From assembly GCF_000003815.2 (NCBI RefSeq), contig NW_023365886.1, forward strand, positions 62,001-126,000: a DNA stretch of 64,000 nucleotides, read 5' to 3'. The notes beneath the pieces are model-generated. The model was not told the origin of the DNA, did not search any database, and was given only the letters and a program-made list of their open reading frames with translations. The translations under genes and the position numbers were made by a program. Below, in pieces: positions 22,231 to 34,649 of this stretch (position 1 is its first letter; each line of letters begins with the position of its first letter). Origin of the DNA: Branchiostoma floridae. Lineage: Eukaryota > Chordata > Leptocardii > Amphioxiformes > Branchiostomatidae.

Positions 22231-25200
22231 TTAGCTGATTCCTCACGATGGCTCTGTTCTGAATGTGTTCAATGCAACGGGTCTTTCCTTCAGTGAAGCC
22301 AAGGGTGATATATTGGGAAAGCTGCTGAAATATTCATGTCATTTGATATATGTATGCCAATGGACCCCATTCATAGAGTATGGGTGATAGTAGGTTATAT
22401 TACACTATTTACAGCTACCATAGTAAGACTTGCACTGTCGTGGATTTAGATTTCATTAGCATCTTTATTTCCTTCTTTTGCAAGCAAAAGCCAGGAGAGA
22501 AGGACACAATTTTTATACATATGCACATTTACTGGTTCAGTCTTGCTGCTCTATGTGCTAAATGAATGAACACATTGAACAGCCAATAACTCTTTCAATG
22601 CATACTGCTGGGATCTCATGAATCAATTATATTTATAAACAATGCTAAGGTTGGCCAATATTTTAGCAAAATAAAAATAAAAAATAAGATAAGCAATCCA
22701 CAACAGAAGTGTTTGAAATGTGTCATGTTGTTTTGCAGTAACTTACAAATAAAATTAATGTCAGTACTATCCAAGCAGAGCATTTGGTAATGATAGAATA
22801 ATAATTGGCGCAGGTTGGTTTTTGACATCTTTTTATTGTTTGTACTACATGTATATGTCAATCAATTTTGTTGGGCTTTCTCTTTCAGTTTTTTTTTTTA
22901 TTGCCAAACCAAAAGGAAAACTTGACTAACCAGAAAGCCAGACAAAAATTCCTAAAATATAGTAAAAAGACAAAACCCAGCTAGAGCCAAACCTCTGCTT
23001 GGAAAGTACAATGTCAGAAGCTCAGCTTGCCTTTGCTAATGTGGCAATTATGGCTCAGCACTTCCTAATTGCCAGGGGAGATAATTAAGACATAACCTAC
23101 TTTTCAGTGGATTAGTGGTCGGGTGTTATTGGGTGACAATTTCACACCCGTGTGGTCTTGTAGCATCGGCCTGAAAGATACAACACTCATCTCATTATAT
23201 AGCGCTGCAATATCATGGTTCTGGCCATTTGGGGTTGTAAATATACGTTAATGTTGGTAATATATTTTTCCTGTTGGGGATTGCAGCTTGAAGTATATTG
23301 ACTCAAATAACCATATTGCACATTTCTTCACAGATGGCAAGTTCCGATATTGGACAATGTATTGAACTTCATTGGGCACAATATTGTGCTTTATTTCATA
23401 TTTTTACAGTAGCACTATCAATCTGCCGATCCACTTTTTGACATATTTGTGTCAAGGCTAAGTCCAAAAATATTCAAATTTCATTGGCATAGCACAGAGC
23501 ATGTTTCACCATATCATGACAGCAGGATGTCTGTTTTTGATGGCTCTATTAATTCTCAGTGCCATGTGGTCATAATCTGTCGACACCATTATCCATCATG
23601 TCTATCCTAACATGAGGCCTCAGGTAAAGGTTGCTGTCCTTGTCCCAGTGCAAGCAGCACTCCACACAAAATGAAACATGTAACCCTAGGCTAGAGCATA
23701 TTGTGAATTCCAATCTTAGAACTGTAGAGGTCAAACAATTATCTTCCATTAAAAGATAAACATACAAATGTAGGATATCTTAAAGGGGACATTTTGTTCT
23801 TTCATGTTTCTTCTCCATGTCAAATTGCTGCATATACTACTACTATGATGCGTGCTTACTTTGTGGTAATTTTGTGTAGCAGATTTGCTGCTATGTAGAA
23901 CAGAATGGGTTACAGATTAAATTTACAGTTGTCTTGCCTGTGACATCATGACTATCATGTGCCTTTGCTAATGCATTCTCCACTCATTACTAGGTTTTTG
24001 ATACCTGGCCAGTGGCCAGTGTAGGCTACATTACATATTGGGCGGGGCAACTTTTGCCTTTGGCCTTATTTATATAACAGGTTTTCAAACGATGAACTTT
24101 GACCCTATTTATACAGAACTGGTTCACAGGTTTTCTAGAATAGCAGGGTTGGTGTGTATAACAGTGTATTGGTGTATTAGCCTGACACTGTTACATGTAC
24201 ATGTATCTGGTTCAATAATGATAATCTACATGTTTAACTCTACAGTCAGTTTTGTAAATGTTCATATTGTTCTCTGTGCTCCCCTTTAGAACCAGGATCA
24301 TAGATAGAACCTCCTTGGTCAGAATGATTAAGTATATTGTAGGAAGAAAAATACATTTCACTTCTTCTTTTTTTTTTTAAATTTTCCAAAACAAACATTT
24401 AGTTTTGAGAGTACAATGTCTTGCCCCCATTCTTGCATGAATGAGACATGAGGCAGTAGTCAGGTTGAGATAGCTGTGGTCTTGTGATCCATGCATGTTC
24501 CCACAGATAGCACCCTACCACCATTGCCAGTAGCCATCTGTATGTACTAGTATTCTTTAGATTTATGACCAATATGTTAGACTGTCGCATTGATTCATGA
24601 AAAAATGATGAGTTTCAGATTTCCAACATGGATGCACATGAAACTTGTGGCAGGATTTTTTCTGGCCAACGGGTGCAAATTTATTTTGTTTTAGGTCATC
24701 GTCATCTTGTACCGCCTTGTCTGCAAACCTTGGGCATGTTGACTCAGGGATTGGGTTTGTTGTCAGACCAAATCCTCATGAACTAAGCAAAAACACTTAC
24801 AGTGACTTAAATCTAATTGTCAGTCATGCAATTTGTTAGAGATGTATTCCTTCGCCATGATTATTTCTGTGGTTTATCTTGACAAAATGTTTTCATTCTG
24901 TACATGATATTTTTTTCTAATGCAGTACGACATTAAGTACACATACGGTACCTTGAAGAATTGTTGAAAAGATGGGGGGAAATGGAATGAAGAAAGTGTA
25001 CTATGTAGCAGTACAGTAATTGAAGCATTAATGTGACATGACTGAAGCAAGTTACTGTTGCCATTATATTTTGACTTAAAATTTAGATCTATTCAAGGGG
25101 AGAAGACCTTGGAGACAGCCAACTTTTGTATGTACATGTATACCTTTCACTTCGTAGGTCAGCATGTCGTCTGTCTTGCAGAGGACTGTTTATTGGGGTG

Positions 25201-25596
25201 ATAGGTCAGATGAGGTCACCTGATTAGGTGATGTCACCTAATGTGAGCACTCCAAAAACAGTTTTCAAATGTTGGTGGTGGTGGATGTTACTTGTACTCT
25301 GCCCGCGTTCCTACACACCTAAAATACCATGTTTGTTATGCAAACATGTCTCCTTCACCCCTTTGTAACAGATATGTACCCATCCTTACATCCTCCATAC
25401 ATCATTTAGTATTCTGTCCACTCTGTCATGTATGCATACCTGAAAATGCCCTGGCCGGCACGCAGTCCATTCATGTTACTGTGCTCAATCTACACGGCCT
25501 GCGATCTATGACTACATTGTACATAGCTGGGACCAAGTTTGTAGGCCCATGTGTGTCGTGTCCCATTCATACATCATTCACAGCCAATCAGAGTAT

Positions 25597-25908
25597 GTAA
25601 TGTAGCACCCCAAATCCCTTGTACAGTGGCAGAAATTATGGAATGACGAAAACCGTTCTAATAGGAGAAAAGTACCGAGAAACAACAAATCTTGCTGTGT
25701 CAAAACCTAACGTTAGGCTGGCGTACTTCAAGAAAAATGACAAAATAGAAAGTCGGATAAAAATACAAAAAAACGTTTAAAAAACAGCCTGAGACTAACC
25801 TCTTCTTGGAGAGTAATGTAGCACCCCAAATCCTTTGTACAGTAGCACTGTGGCAGAAATTATGGAATGGCGAAAACAGTTGTAATAGAGAAAAGTACCG
25901 AGAAACAA
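25597..25908. repeat. near-tandem direct repeat (216-bp offset)
   Basis: GTAATGTAGCACCCCAAATC and about 90 bp that follow (25597-25688) recur at 25813-25908 with roughly 90% identity and a 7-bp insertion. The segment between ends in CTAACCTCTTCTTGGAGA, like the terminal repeat of the foldback family at 54906 and 55709. It looks like a transposon-associated duplication. Confidence 0.65.
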
Positions 25909-26159
25909 AAAAGGAGGGCACTTTTTAGCTGTTACTCCCTTTGAAATTGCTGCAGAAAGAATTGAAAGTTAAAAGAGGGTGTATTCCCTCTATCACTGTA
26001 ACCATATGGTAAGGCACTTCTAGATGTTGTGCCCTCCTTCATGATTGTGATCTGACCTTGACCCTACACATCAGTTATGTAGAAGACATACCTTGTGTCT
26101 ATTGTCTGGAACAGTACCTTTCCACTGTCAGTAGTTATAGCTACACATGTACTTCATAG

Positions 26160-26369
26160 CCTCTACCAGGCTCCGCGGACTGGTGGTCTGATACAGTAGT
26201 AGAAATTGGTCAAATAGAGTCATAGTATGCTAGGGGAGTCAGCTGGCTATATTTCCTCACAAACTCTGCTGGCCAACACTCCTAGGCCAATTAACTCCTA
26301 CTAGGCTTTTATTCATAACTTGGCCAAAGTCCCCTATTATTATTTGGCCAGGCGGATGTCTGGTAGAGA
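26160..26369. mobile_element. MITE-like inverted-repeat element
   Basis: Left end CCTCTACCAG, right end CTGGTAGAGAC, 210 bp, with weaker inner symmetry (GGCTCCGCGGA / GGCGGATGTC). No ORF. The interior CAGCTGGCTATA / TTTGGCCAGG resembles the foldback element at 54906. Confidence 0.5.
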
Positions 26370-28514
26370 CCATGTACTTCAATTAATGGCTGAGATTTGG
26401 AAGTAGGTCCCAAGTTCATTGCATTGATACAAAAGAGTCATTTACATCAATGGTGCAAAATTTTGGTAAGTTTGTGTGAACAAGAACTTTAAGAAAAAAA
26501 GAAATTTCATGGAGAAGCAAAGAAGCAAAACTGAAATTGGAAAGAAAAAGTTATGTTAAACCCTTAAATCACATTTCTTCATTAAAGGACTTGCAATGTT
26601 GGCATGTTTTGGGATGTTGCAGTCCCATTTACCCAGACATGGCTGAGTTTATTAGTGAAGTCACTTCCTCTTGACACTGAAACAGGTACTACAGCCTACT
26701 ACAGAGAACTTGATCTGTGCAGACACTTCCTAATTGAACTCACCTTCAACTTCCTTTTACAGATAAAGCCATGTCTTGTTCTTACAGGAGAACAGAGAGA
26801 CCAGTCTTTTCATAATCTGGAGGGCATGGCTTCAAGGGCAAGCCTGCAAACAGGTGCACATCTAGTCAATATCTCAATCAACATTAGACACACTGATCAC
26901 TTACATATTGCACAGTTATCATGATGTTCTCTAACAAAATAGCTCTCAATACTTTTTCGTGTCGGCTTAATGTCTTGTCAGCCTTTGGGCATATATTATA
27001 GGAATGCAAAATTAAATCAATCAAAATTTCACATACTATGCAAGTATTACTTACTTTTCTAAGTCTTTGCCAGCACACATACAATGTACAGAGAGTTGCC
27101 GACTCCTGACTGAGTGTCCAGTCATTTCGGCCACATGCTCTAACGCTAGGCCAGACGAGAATTTAGCATTGTCGTGTGAAGAAGGTTAAAACCAGTAAGC
27201 CAGTTGACTTATGGAGGACAGGAAAAGGATGTGTACTCCCTGTTCTTAACTTTGTAGACCAAACACTCCCCAGCCACTTAGCAAACAAACACAATTTGCT
27301 CAGACTGCTTTCCTGAGTGACGGCATTGGTAGAATACTAAATGCATTATATTGTATATGAATTACATATCTATAGAACATTCCCCTCATGATGGTGACTT
27401 ATCTTGCATTGGCTAACCTGTTTATTTCTCTCCCCACCATTCATTTTTTGTCAACTTTTTAACCAAAAATATATTGTTGATAGCCTTATTCTGCACTTTG
27501 AAGCTTTCCGGTTAGGAGGAATAGGTATACCGGTAGCAATCAATCATTCTTCTATGCCCTTATATTTTTCAAGAGCTGCTGAGTAATTGAAGTTATGCAA
27601 GGAAACGTGTCCAGCCTAAGATGAAAATTGTGTACATCAATATGTGTGTTTTGAAAAAATGGAATTGAAGCATTCACAGAATTGAGACATGAACCATCTC
27701 TGAATTGAGTTATGACTTGTATTAAACTTCAATCATTAATCATTGAATTGCGGCCTCACAAATGATGACACAAACTTCCACTGCTTCTGATATTCTATTG
27801 CGGACACAGCGACTTAGCCAGCGTTATTGATTTCCTGACCAGCCATTATTAATGCTGCATGTACTTACCCACCACTGGTATGCTAAGTGGGTACAAAGGA
27901 GTCTTTCTCCAGCCTGTTTCATCTGCGCATACGTCAGCATCACTGTAAATTGTACCGCAAAATATCAACAGATGACAGAACTGATTCATGCTGCTGTTGC
28001 AGTGCACCACTGATGAAACTTGATTGGACTTGGTCTTGAAAATTTTCTGGTGATATGACCATGTTAACCTGTCCCACTACAGACGAGCAGAGATGTTAGC
28101 TATTAGTATGTTTTATTTAGTCCTTCAAAGAAAAAGAAGGGTCTCTGAGATATTAGCCAAGAGGCCTCCATTTCTTTATTGTTGAGTACACCCAGTCTGA
28201 CTTTCATTGTGATAAAAATCTCCTCCCCCCTCCCTATTTCTCAGTGTTTTGAATGGGCAGAATTTCCCCTGCAGCATTGACTTCTGTTCATGATAGCTAT
28301 GAAAGAAGCTTATAAATAGAGCTGACAGTCTGCTGATCTGATAACAGCGGGCTTGTAATTCCATTTCAGCCTGCCCTCTTCAGTTGGTCATTCGTCACCT
28401 CATGCTGCAGAGTCATGTTCAAACAGCCTTTTTATGATAATCAGAAAATGTAATGACTTTTCATCTGCGCTGCTCAAAATTTTGAATAAGACCCCAAATA
28501 GCCTCCGGTATTTA

Positions 28515-28900
28515 CCTTCGCCAGAAGGTTATATTTTGAGCATGTTTGTCTGTCTGTGTCTGCGTCAACAGCATAATTCGAGAAGCCTTGGATGGATCCT
28601 GATAGTATTTGGTATTTGGGTAGGGCTTAGGAAAACGAAGGTCAAGTTTGATAATGGGCCCCATATCAGCTTGCTAAGGTACTGCAACAGAACTTCCATT
28701 TTTGATACCTCGTATTCTGGACATGATGTGGTTGTGATTTTTGAGTGGTAGATAACCCTTGGGACAGAGAGTAAGTGCTGTAAGTTTGGACCCCATAGCG
28801 GCTTTTTTTAAACTGCAGGCGTTAATTTCCTTTCAAACGAGAACAACTCAAGAACGTCTTGATGGATCAGCATGATTTATTCGTTCTCATATCATTACAT
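28515..28900 (-). repeat. dispersed repeat family B, copy 1
   Basis: The reverse complement matches blocks of the composite repeat at 61931-62940: GTCTGTCTGTGTCTGCG tail, CAGCATAATTCGAGAAG, GGAAAACGAAGGTCAAG, ATAGCGGCTTTTTT and TTTCCTTTCAAAC occur in the same order. Non-coding. Confidence 0.65.
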
Positions 28901-31147
28901 GTATGTCCTGTATCAATGGTCATAGAGTCGACACACGTTCCTCTCATCCTCTGGTCTGAACGGTGTGATAACGTCATAGGTTGAAACAAAATTTTTCATT
29001 TCAACAAGGGCACAATTCAACAGCTAATTTGACAGAATGTTACATGTATTGCACTCAATGGACAAAAAAGTCTGATTGTTCTGATATCTTGACAGACAAA
29101 ATATATGTTACATTACTTCAAATTTGGATTAGATCAAATAATGCCATAACATGAATGGACAGTGCAGCCAAAATTGAGAAAAAATTTAGATCTGTTTAGA
29201 AATTTGACTTCAACAGGAGAATTGTATGTCTAGACTTTCTGACCAAAAATCTAATTTGCTGTCTGGCCAGGAAATCTCATGAGCAGAACAGTTGTCAAAG
29301 GGCTGGAGTTATGGGGATTGTACAGTGCAGTACTATAGAGGGGAGATCACTTTTTTAGATGCACCATGTATGACAAAAGAAACTTGAAAAGGTACAACAG
29401 CAACAACAAAAAATGACCAGTTGATTTTGAAATTGAAATTTTACCAACAACAATTTTCTCCCACACATCCTCCATTGCCTTTCCTGTTCCTGTACCATCC
29501 CTTCTGTGGTCCTGGGATGTTGCCCTTTCTGATTGCTGTATGATTATAGCTAACAGCTGCTCAAAGCTCTGCTTCTGGTGTTGATATTGTTGATCATTTT
29601 TAATAATTGGAAGAAAATACTTCTGAGGGCATTTTTAGACATAACACATTTCAAGGGCTGCCTAAGTCTCTCCCTGTTTCATGGAAGAGATACGATTGTC
29701 CTGGATTCTTTTTACAGCTCTCATGACAGTGTAGATCTACTTTCCCAAATATTACTGCCAAATGCCTGTGAAAATACATTATCATCACATGGTACTCTTC
29801 TCACCTCCATTCAGGCCAAAGGTAATCATGTTCATGTAGTACGTAGTAAGTCACGTAACAAACACTGTGTTTGTTGCTGTTCAGCAAATTTAGGAAGATT
29901 GTAAAAAAAAAAGATGACATTTTGAACTTACTACAGCCTGTATTTCCTGAGAATATAATTGTGACTGTCAGTGACTTAGTGAAGCTTGGAAAGACTTGGC
30001 AAGTGCTTTGATTGCTTCTGGTGCAAATGCAAAATCACTACGGGTGGTACTAGATGACACGGAACACCCAACTGACTTCAACTTTTGATTTAAGGGAATT
30101 TTTTTTCATTTATGAAGTGTGAGCAAGAAAAACAGAGACCCTAAACATCTGTCAAATGTCAGTCTCTGAAAGTTTGTCAATCAAAAATGTTGGCACTAAT
30201 GAAAGTGTGAATTGCTCCCTTTTATTTTGCTCCCTCAATTACTGTTTCTGATTACCACCATTACCATATTACCCTACCTACATGTGATACATGTCATCGA
30301 TCATTATTGTCCCAGAGGTGGCAATCTGAATTGGAACCAATCATGACAAATATGATTGTAGGAAATCATTTCTTCGCATGCATCTATTGCACTTCACTCG
30401 TCGATCCTAATCATATTGCCCATGGAGCTACTTTTAATTTAAACCCAAGAGCAATAGAGAACAACTAATAGCAGTAGATTGTATTCAATTGTTTCCATTC
30501 TTAGCGGTTGAATTACCAACGGAAAATTTGTTTTCTTTTCTGAACAACCTAAGAAAGATAAGGTACTTAGTGAAGGATTGTAGAATTGTATTTCCAAAAA
30601 ATAAGATAGTAGCAAAAGAATCAACCATTAAAGCTTTGAAAAGGTTGCATTCATTTGGTTTTTTACACCTTAATTTGACCCTATTCTTCTTTTCCTCTGT
30701 ATGCAATCATCTGCCCTAGTTTTGTGCTGGACATCAGGCATTTGTGGTATGCCATCCCACTTCTGAGTAATCTTAACAGGCATTCATCATGATATCCCAT
30801 TTATCTTGTCATTCATATGAAACCTTGTTTGAACAGAGGCCACACAAATTTTGCTTCTGATGAATGGAGGCCTGCAATACTAGTGTGTCATTTGTGTAAA
30901 GTGAAATCAATTTTCCCCCAGAATATACTTGGATATTATGTACATAATGTTTTGCAAACTTTGTCAGACCTAATTGTCCATGGATATCAAGGATTTATCT
31001 GACCTTTTGTAGAATAAACAAACATGCAGTTATCATTCTCTGGGTTTTGTTCCCACAAATACCACAAGATCATGTGTGTATTAAAGTAAACCTTCAGTAT
31101 GTAGTGGATGGTATTGTCATCATTGTGACTTGTGACCAAAGTCACAT

Positions 31148-31254
31148 NNNNNNNNNNNNNNNNNNNNNNNNNNNNNNNNNNNNNNNNNNNNNNNNNNNNN
31201 NNNNNNNNNNNNNNNNNNNNNNNNNNNNNNNNNNNNNNNNNNNNNNNNNNNNNN
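31148..31254. other. assembly gap (N run)
   Basis: 107 undetermined bases. Reading frames drawn across it are meaningless. Confidence 0.99.
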
Positions 31255-31289
31255 ATGTATTTGACATAATGCAGAGTGAAGTTATTGCT

Positions 31290-31440
31290 CTTGGTGACTG
31301 GTGTGTCAGTCTCAGTATTTCTGAATGTTTGTGGCCAGCATACATTCTAGCTCTACAACCTCTCGATGGATTGTAGTACTTGGTGATTGTGATGATATTA
31401 GACATAGGGAAAACAAAGGTCAAGCTGGATTTTGGCAATT
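31290..31440 (-). repeat. dispersed repeat family B, diverged copy
   Basis: Shares GTGTGTCAGTCTC, CCAGCATACATTCTAG, CTCGATGGATT and GGGAAAACAAAGGTCAAG in order with the copies at 28515 and 33040. The 5' side runs into the assembly gap. Confidence 0.45.
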
Positions 31441-33039
31441 GCAATATGAAAATAGGAATTGTGCAAGTGATTCTAACACCACAATCCCCTCCATCAAGAA
31501 CAACGGCACCTGTCAGGAAGTGATGCAGCAAACACACCTTTCACCTGCCAGCAGACAATTTAACAGTACCCCACTCTAACTCTTACAACATTTCATCCAA
31601 CTTTACACCAAAGGACTCTCCACAGATCTACATGAGATAGCATATAGAGTTAGTGGGCTGGGTTGTTGGCAAAGCCCAAAATAGTAAGTGCCTCAGACAC
31701 CGTCACCCTATCTTTCAATCATATGATGTCAACAGTGTGTTAAAAGGGGTGACTCACTCCCCTGGTGTGTTTGGGGCCAAAACAGGTGTGTAGTATGTAG
31801 GCCATCATCAGCTTCGGTGGTCTGTTTATTCTGTATTATTTACCGTGAAGTATCAGTTGCCTGATGACAAGAGGGGTCAGGTGTAAGAATGACTGCACTG
31901 TGCAAAGGAATGCACAGCTTAGTCAAGTGCCTAGTCTATCTCAAGGCAGGTGCATGTCTACTCTGTACATCCATGTTTTAAGTCAGGAGAGGATACAACT
32001 TCGACACTTCCAGGTGTCTCAGTGCACCAGATTTACAGGCACCAGCAAAATGCTCAACCTTATTTGGGAATCCTGTTCCTCCTATTTGCTATATTTGCAA
32101 CTCTTTGAAAATTAAAAACTCTCCGTCATGTCACCATTATACAGAGTGATGACATCACCACCTGACCAGTGCTCCACCTGTCACACTGTGACAACCACAC
32201 CCAGTCAATTTCAGCACAGAGCTCCTCTCATTAACTGAGCAAATACATCACAGTTTGAAATTTCAACCCGTTCTCTAAATTTTGTATGAAGTAGACCCAC
32301 CCTAATTTCATATTGTAACAAAACAGGAAGTCCTCTCTATAAGCCCAACTATGTCCTCAATGCAAATTCAATTATGTGGTCATAAAATTGTTGCTGGTGT
32401 GGTGGCATTATCGGAAATTGATTCAGGATGTCTGCCAAGGCCTGGGAGGTTGTCCTTCATGTGTTGGTAAGTAGTGGGAGATGTAATACAGTGGATACAT
32501 CAGTCAAGGCTGGGAGACCTGTCATCACTCCCCTGGGCAGAACCATCTCAACACTCTGCAACACATCACTAGTCTTATTTTTCCTGATGAAGTATGATAT
32601 TTTTGGCACATGAAGGTATCAAACAAGCTTGAAAACTTGAGTTGTTACAAGTCTTGGTTCGTAGACCCAATTTTTTATTTCTACGTTCAGAATGCCAGCT
32701 TAAAGAAAACTAGACTGGTTTTTATTTTTGTATAAAACAGGCTGAAGCTGAAACGGATTTTAAGAATTGACCCTATCCATGCAAATACGCACTATAAAAC
32801 CACATTATGAATGCAGGGCACGTCTTATGTGCAAGCAGTGACCCAACAATGGCCTCTTTCATTGAGTTGGGACTTTCTGGTCTCAGTTCAATGCCAAGGG
32901 TCATCCACACTATGCCTCTTGTCATCTAGGAAAAATATGAATTGTTCAACTTCACTGAGCACAGCAAGGAATACTGGTTGTTTGAAAATAGACTATGGGT
33001 TCTTTGAAAGTTAACATTTTCTAGCTGAATCGTTAACCT

Positions 33040-33190
33040 TTATGTTTTTGGCGAAGTGTGTTGCCAGCATAACTTGAGAGGCTGTGGATGGATCCTTGTG
33101 TGAGGTTAGGGGTTGGGAAAACAAAGGCCAAGGTCCATTATGGGCCACCTAGCGGCTTTCTATGGTACTGCAGCAGAAATTCTGATTTTG
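33040..33190 (-). repeat. dispersed repeat family B, copy
   Basis: Contains CCAGCATAACTTGAGAGGC, GGATGGATCC, GGGAAAACAAAGGCCAAGG, ATTATGGGCCACCTAGCGGC and GGTACTGCAGCAG, in the order of the 28515 copy and the reverse of 62630-62890. Confidence 0.6.
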
Positions 33191-34649
33191 ATATCTCAGT
33201 TCAATTTTTAAATAATTGCCAAATTTTAGTTATGATTTTTGAATGATAAGAAAGTATGAGGTCATGGACCTATTTTTTTATCATTCATCCTGTGCAAAAA
33301 ATCATTTGTGCATGACGATTATTAAACAGAAAGAATTTAGATAGTGTACATAAGACAGTATGAAATACATTTGTACATGCAGCGATGGTTCATTTTGTGA
33401 AAATAAGCACTATTTCCAGTTTCTGTTGGACAGCCTATACATTGTGAATTATCCTGAGACTTGAAGAGAAAAGCTCAGGACACCATGACTGTGCTGAATG
33501 GATGAAAAGCAAAAATACACTGGTAACTGTGAATATTTATTTGAAAATTAAGATCATGTATTGCAGCATTTAATTCCATTATTACTACTTACAGTAGACA
33601 CCAAGTCTATCAATTTAGAATCATTGCAGCACACAAATTCAATTTGTCAGTTGGACTCAAACAGGACTTTGTGCTTTGGACAATAGATATAGTCAACTTC
33701 AAGACTATAAAACACAACAGTGTTGTAACCAGCAACTGGAAGATATCAAAATTTCAAATATTTTCATTTCATCTTTACCAACTTGTTCTCATTCACACAT
33801 TTCATCAAGTGGTTTTCTTACCATCCCAATATTGTCTACAATAAGGTTGAGTACATTTACATCAACATAACATATGCATGATGCATACAACTTTGAAGTC
33901 CTTAAGGTGACAACATAGAAATTGATACAATCTGTCTCCTGAGTTATAACTCACGTAACGCATTAAAAATTCATATTCTATTAATGTAATTGTGCAAAAA
34001 AAAATCAATCCTTCGTCGTCAACAATGGTTATCACCTCATTACAATTAATTCTGCTGTCAGCATATCTGCTTAACAAGGAATAATATACCTCACGAGGAT
34101 TCTGGATTGGTGCAGAGAGGAGTCACAAAAATGCATTTTATAAGAACATTGGGAATTCAATTTACTTGAAAAAGGTAAGTTTTAAAAAAGTAACTTGAAA
34201 TTAGAGCTTGAAACTATCAGTCACCTCTCACAGTTTCTAAATTTATGCCATTTTCAAGTTTTCATTTTTAAAGAATAACATTGATGCTGAAATAAGAATT
34301 GTTCAACTTTACTGAGCATAGAAACAATGGCAAACATGTCACCATTACAGGCTAACGCTGGATCATATCTGCACACACAGTGAGATTTATCAAGAAAAAA
34401 ATGCAACATAAAAAAAAGGCTCAATTTTACTTATTCAGTAAGAACAAAAATACTTGTTTGAACTTCTTAAAACAGAAGAAATATTGGCATGTTTCTTGGA
34501 AATGTACAGTTTCAGCCAAGAATAGTGCAGTGTGGTGGGCTAATGATGTAACCAATCAACATAAACCCATCAACAAATAGCAACATGCTGAACAGTAATG
34601 TTGATAGAAACTACTGGATAATCTACTGGAAGATCACCATCATGATGGC

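Larger units (their letters stand above)
22231..34649. other. 12-kb gene-poor intergenic region
   Basis: I find no exon chain, RNA gene or conserved protein motif on either strand. ORFs are under about 110 codons and are low-complexity or AT-driven. It holds dispersed repeats (listed separately), a transposon end like AACCTCTGCTTGGAAAGT at about 22990-23010, and an assembly gap. Some of it may be extended ARF6 3' UTR or regulatory DNA, which cannot be told from sequence alone. Confidence 0.5.

Noticed and set aside
31047-31537. ORFs spanning the N run
   Set aside because: Undetermined bases create an artificial open frame.
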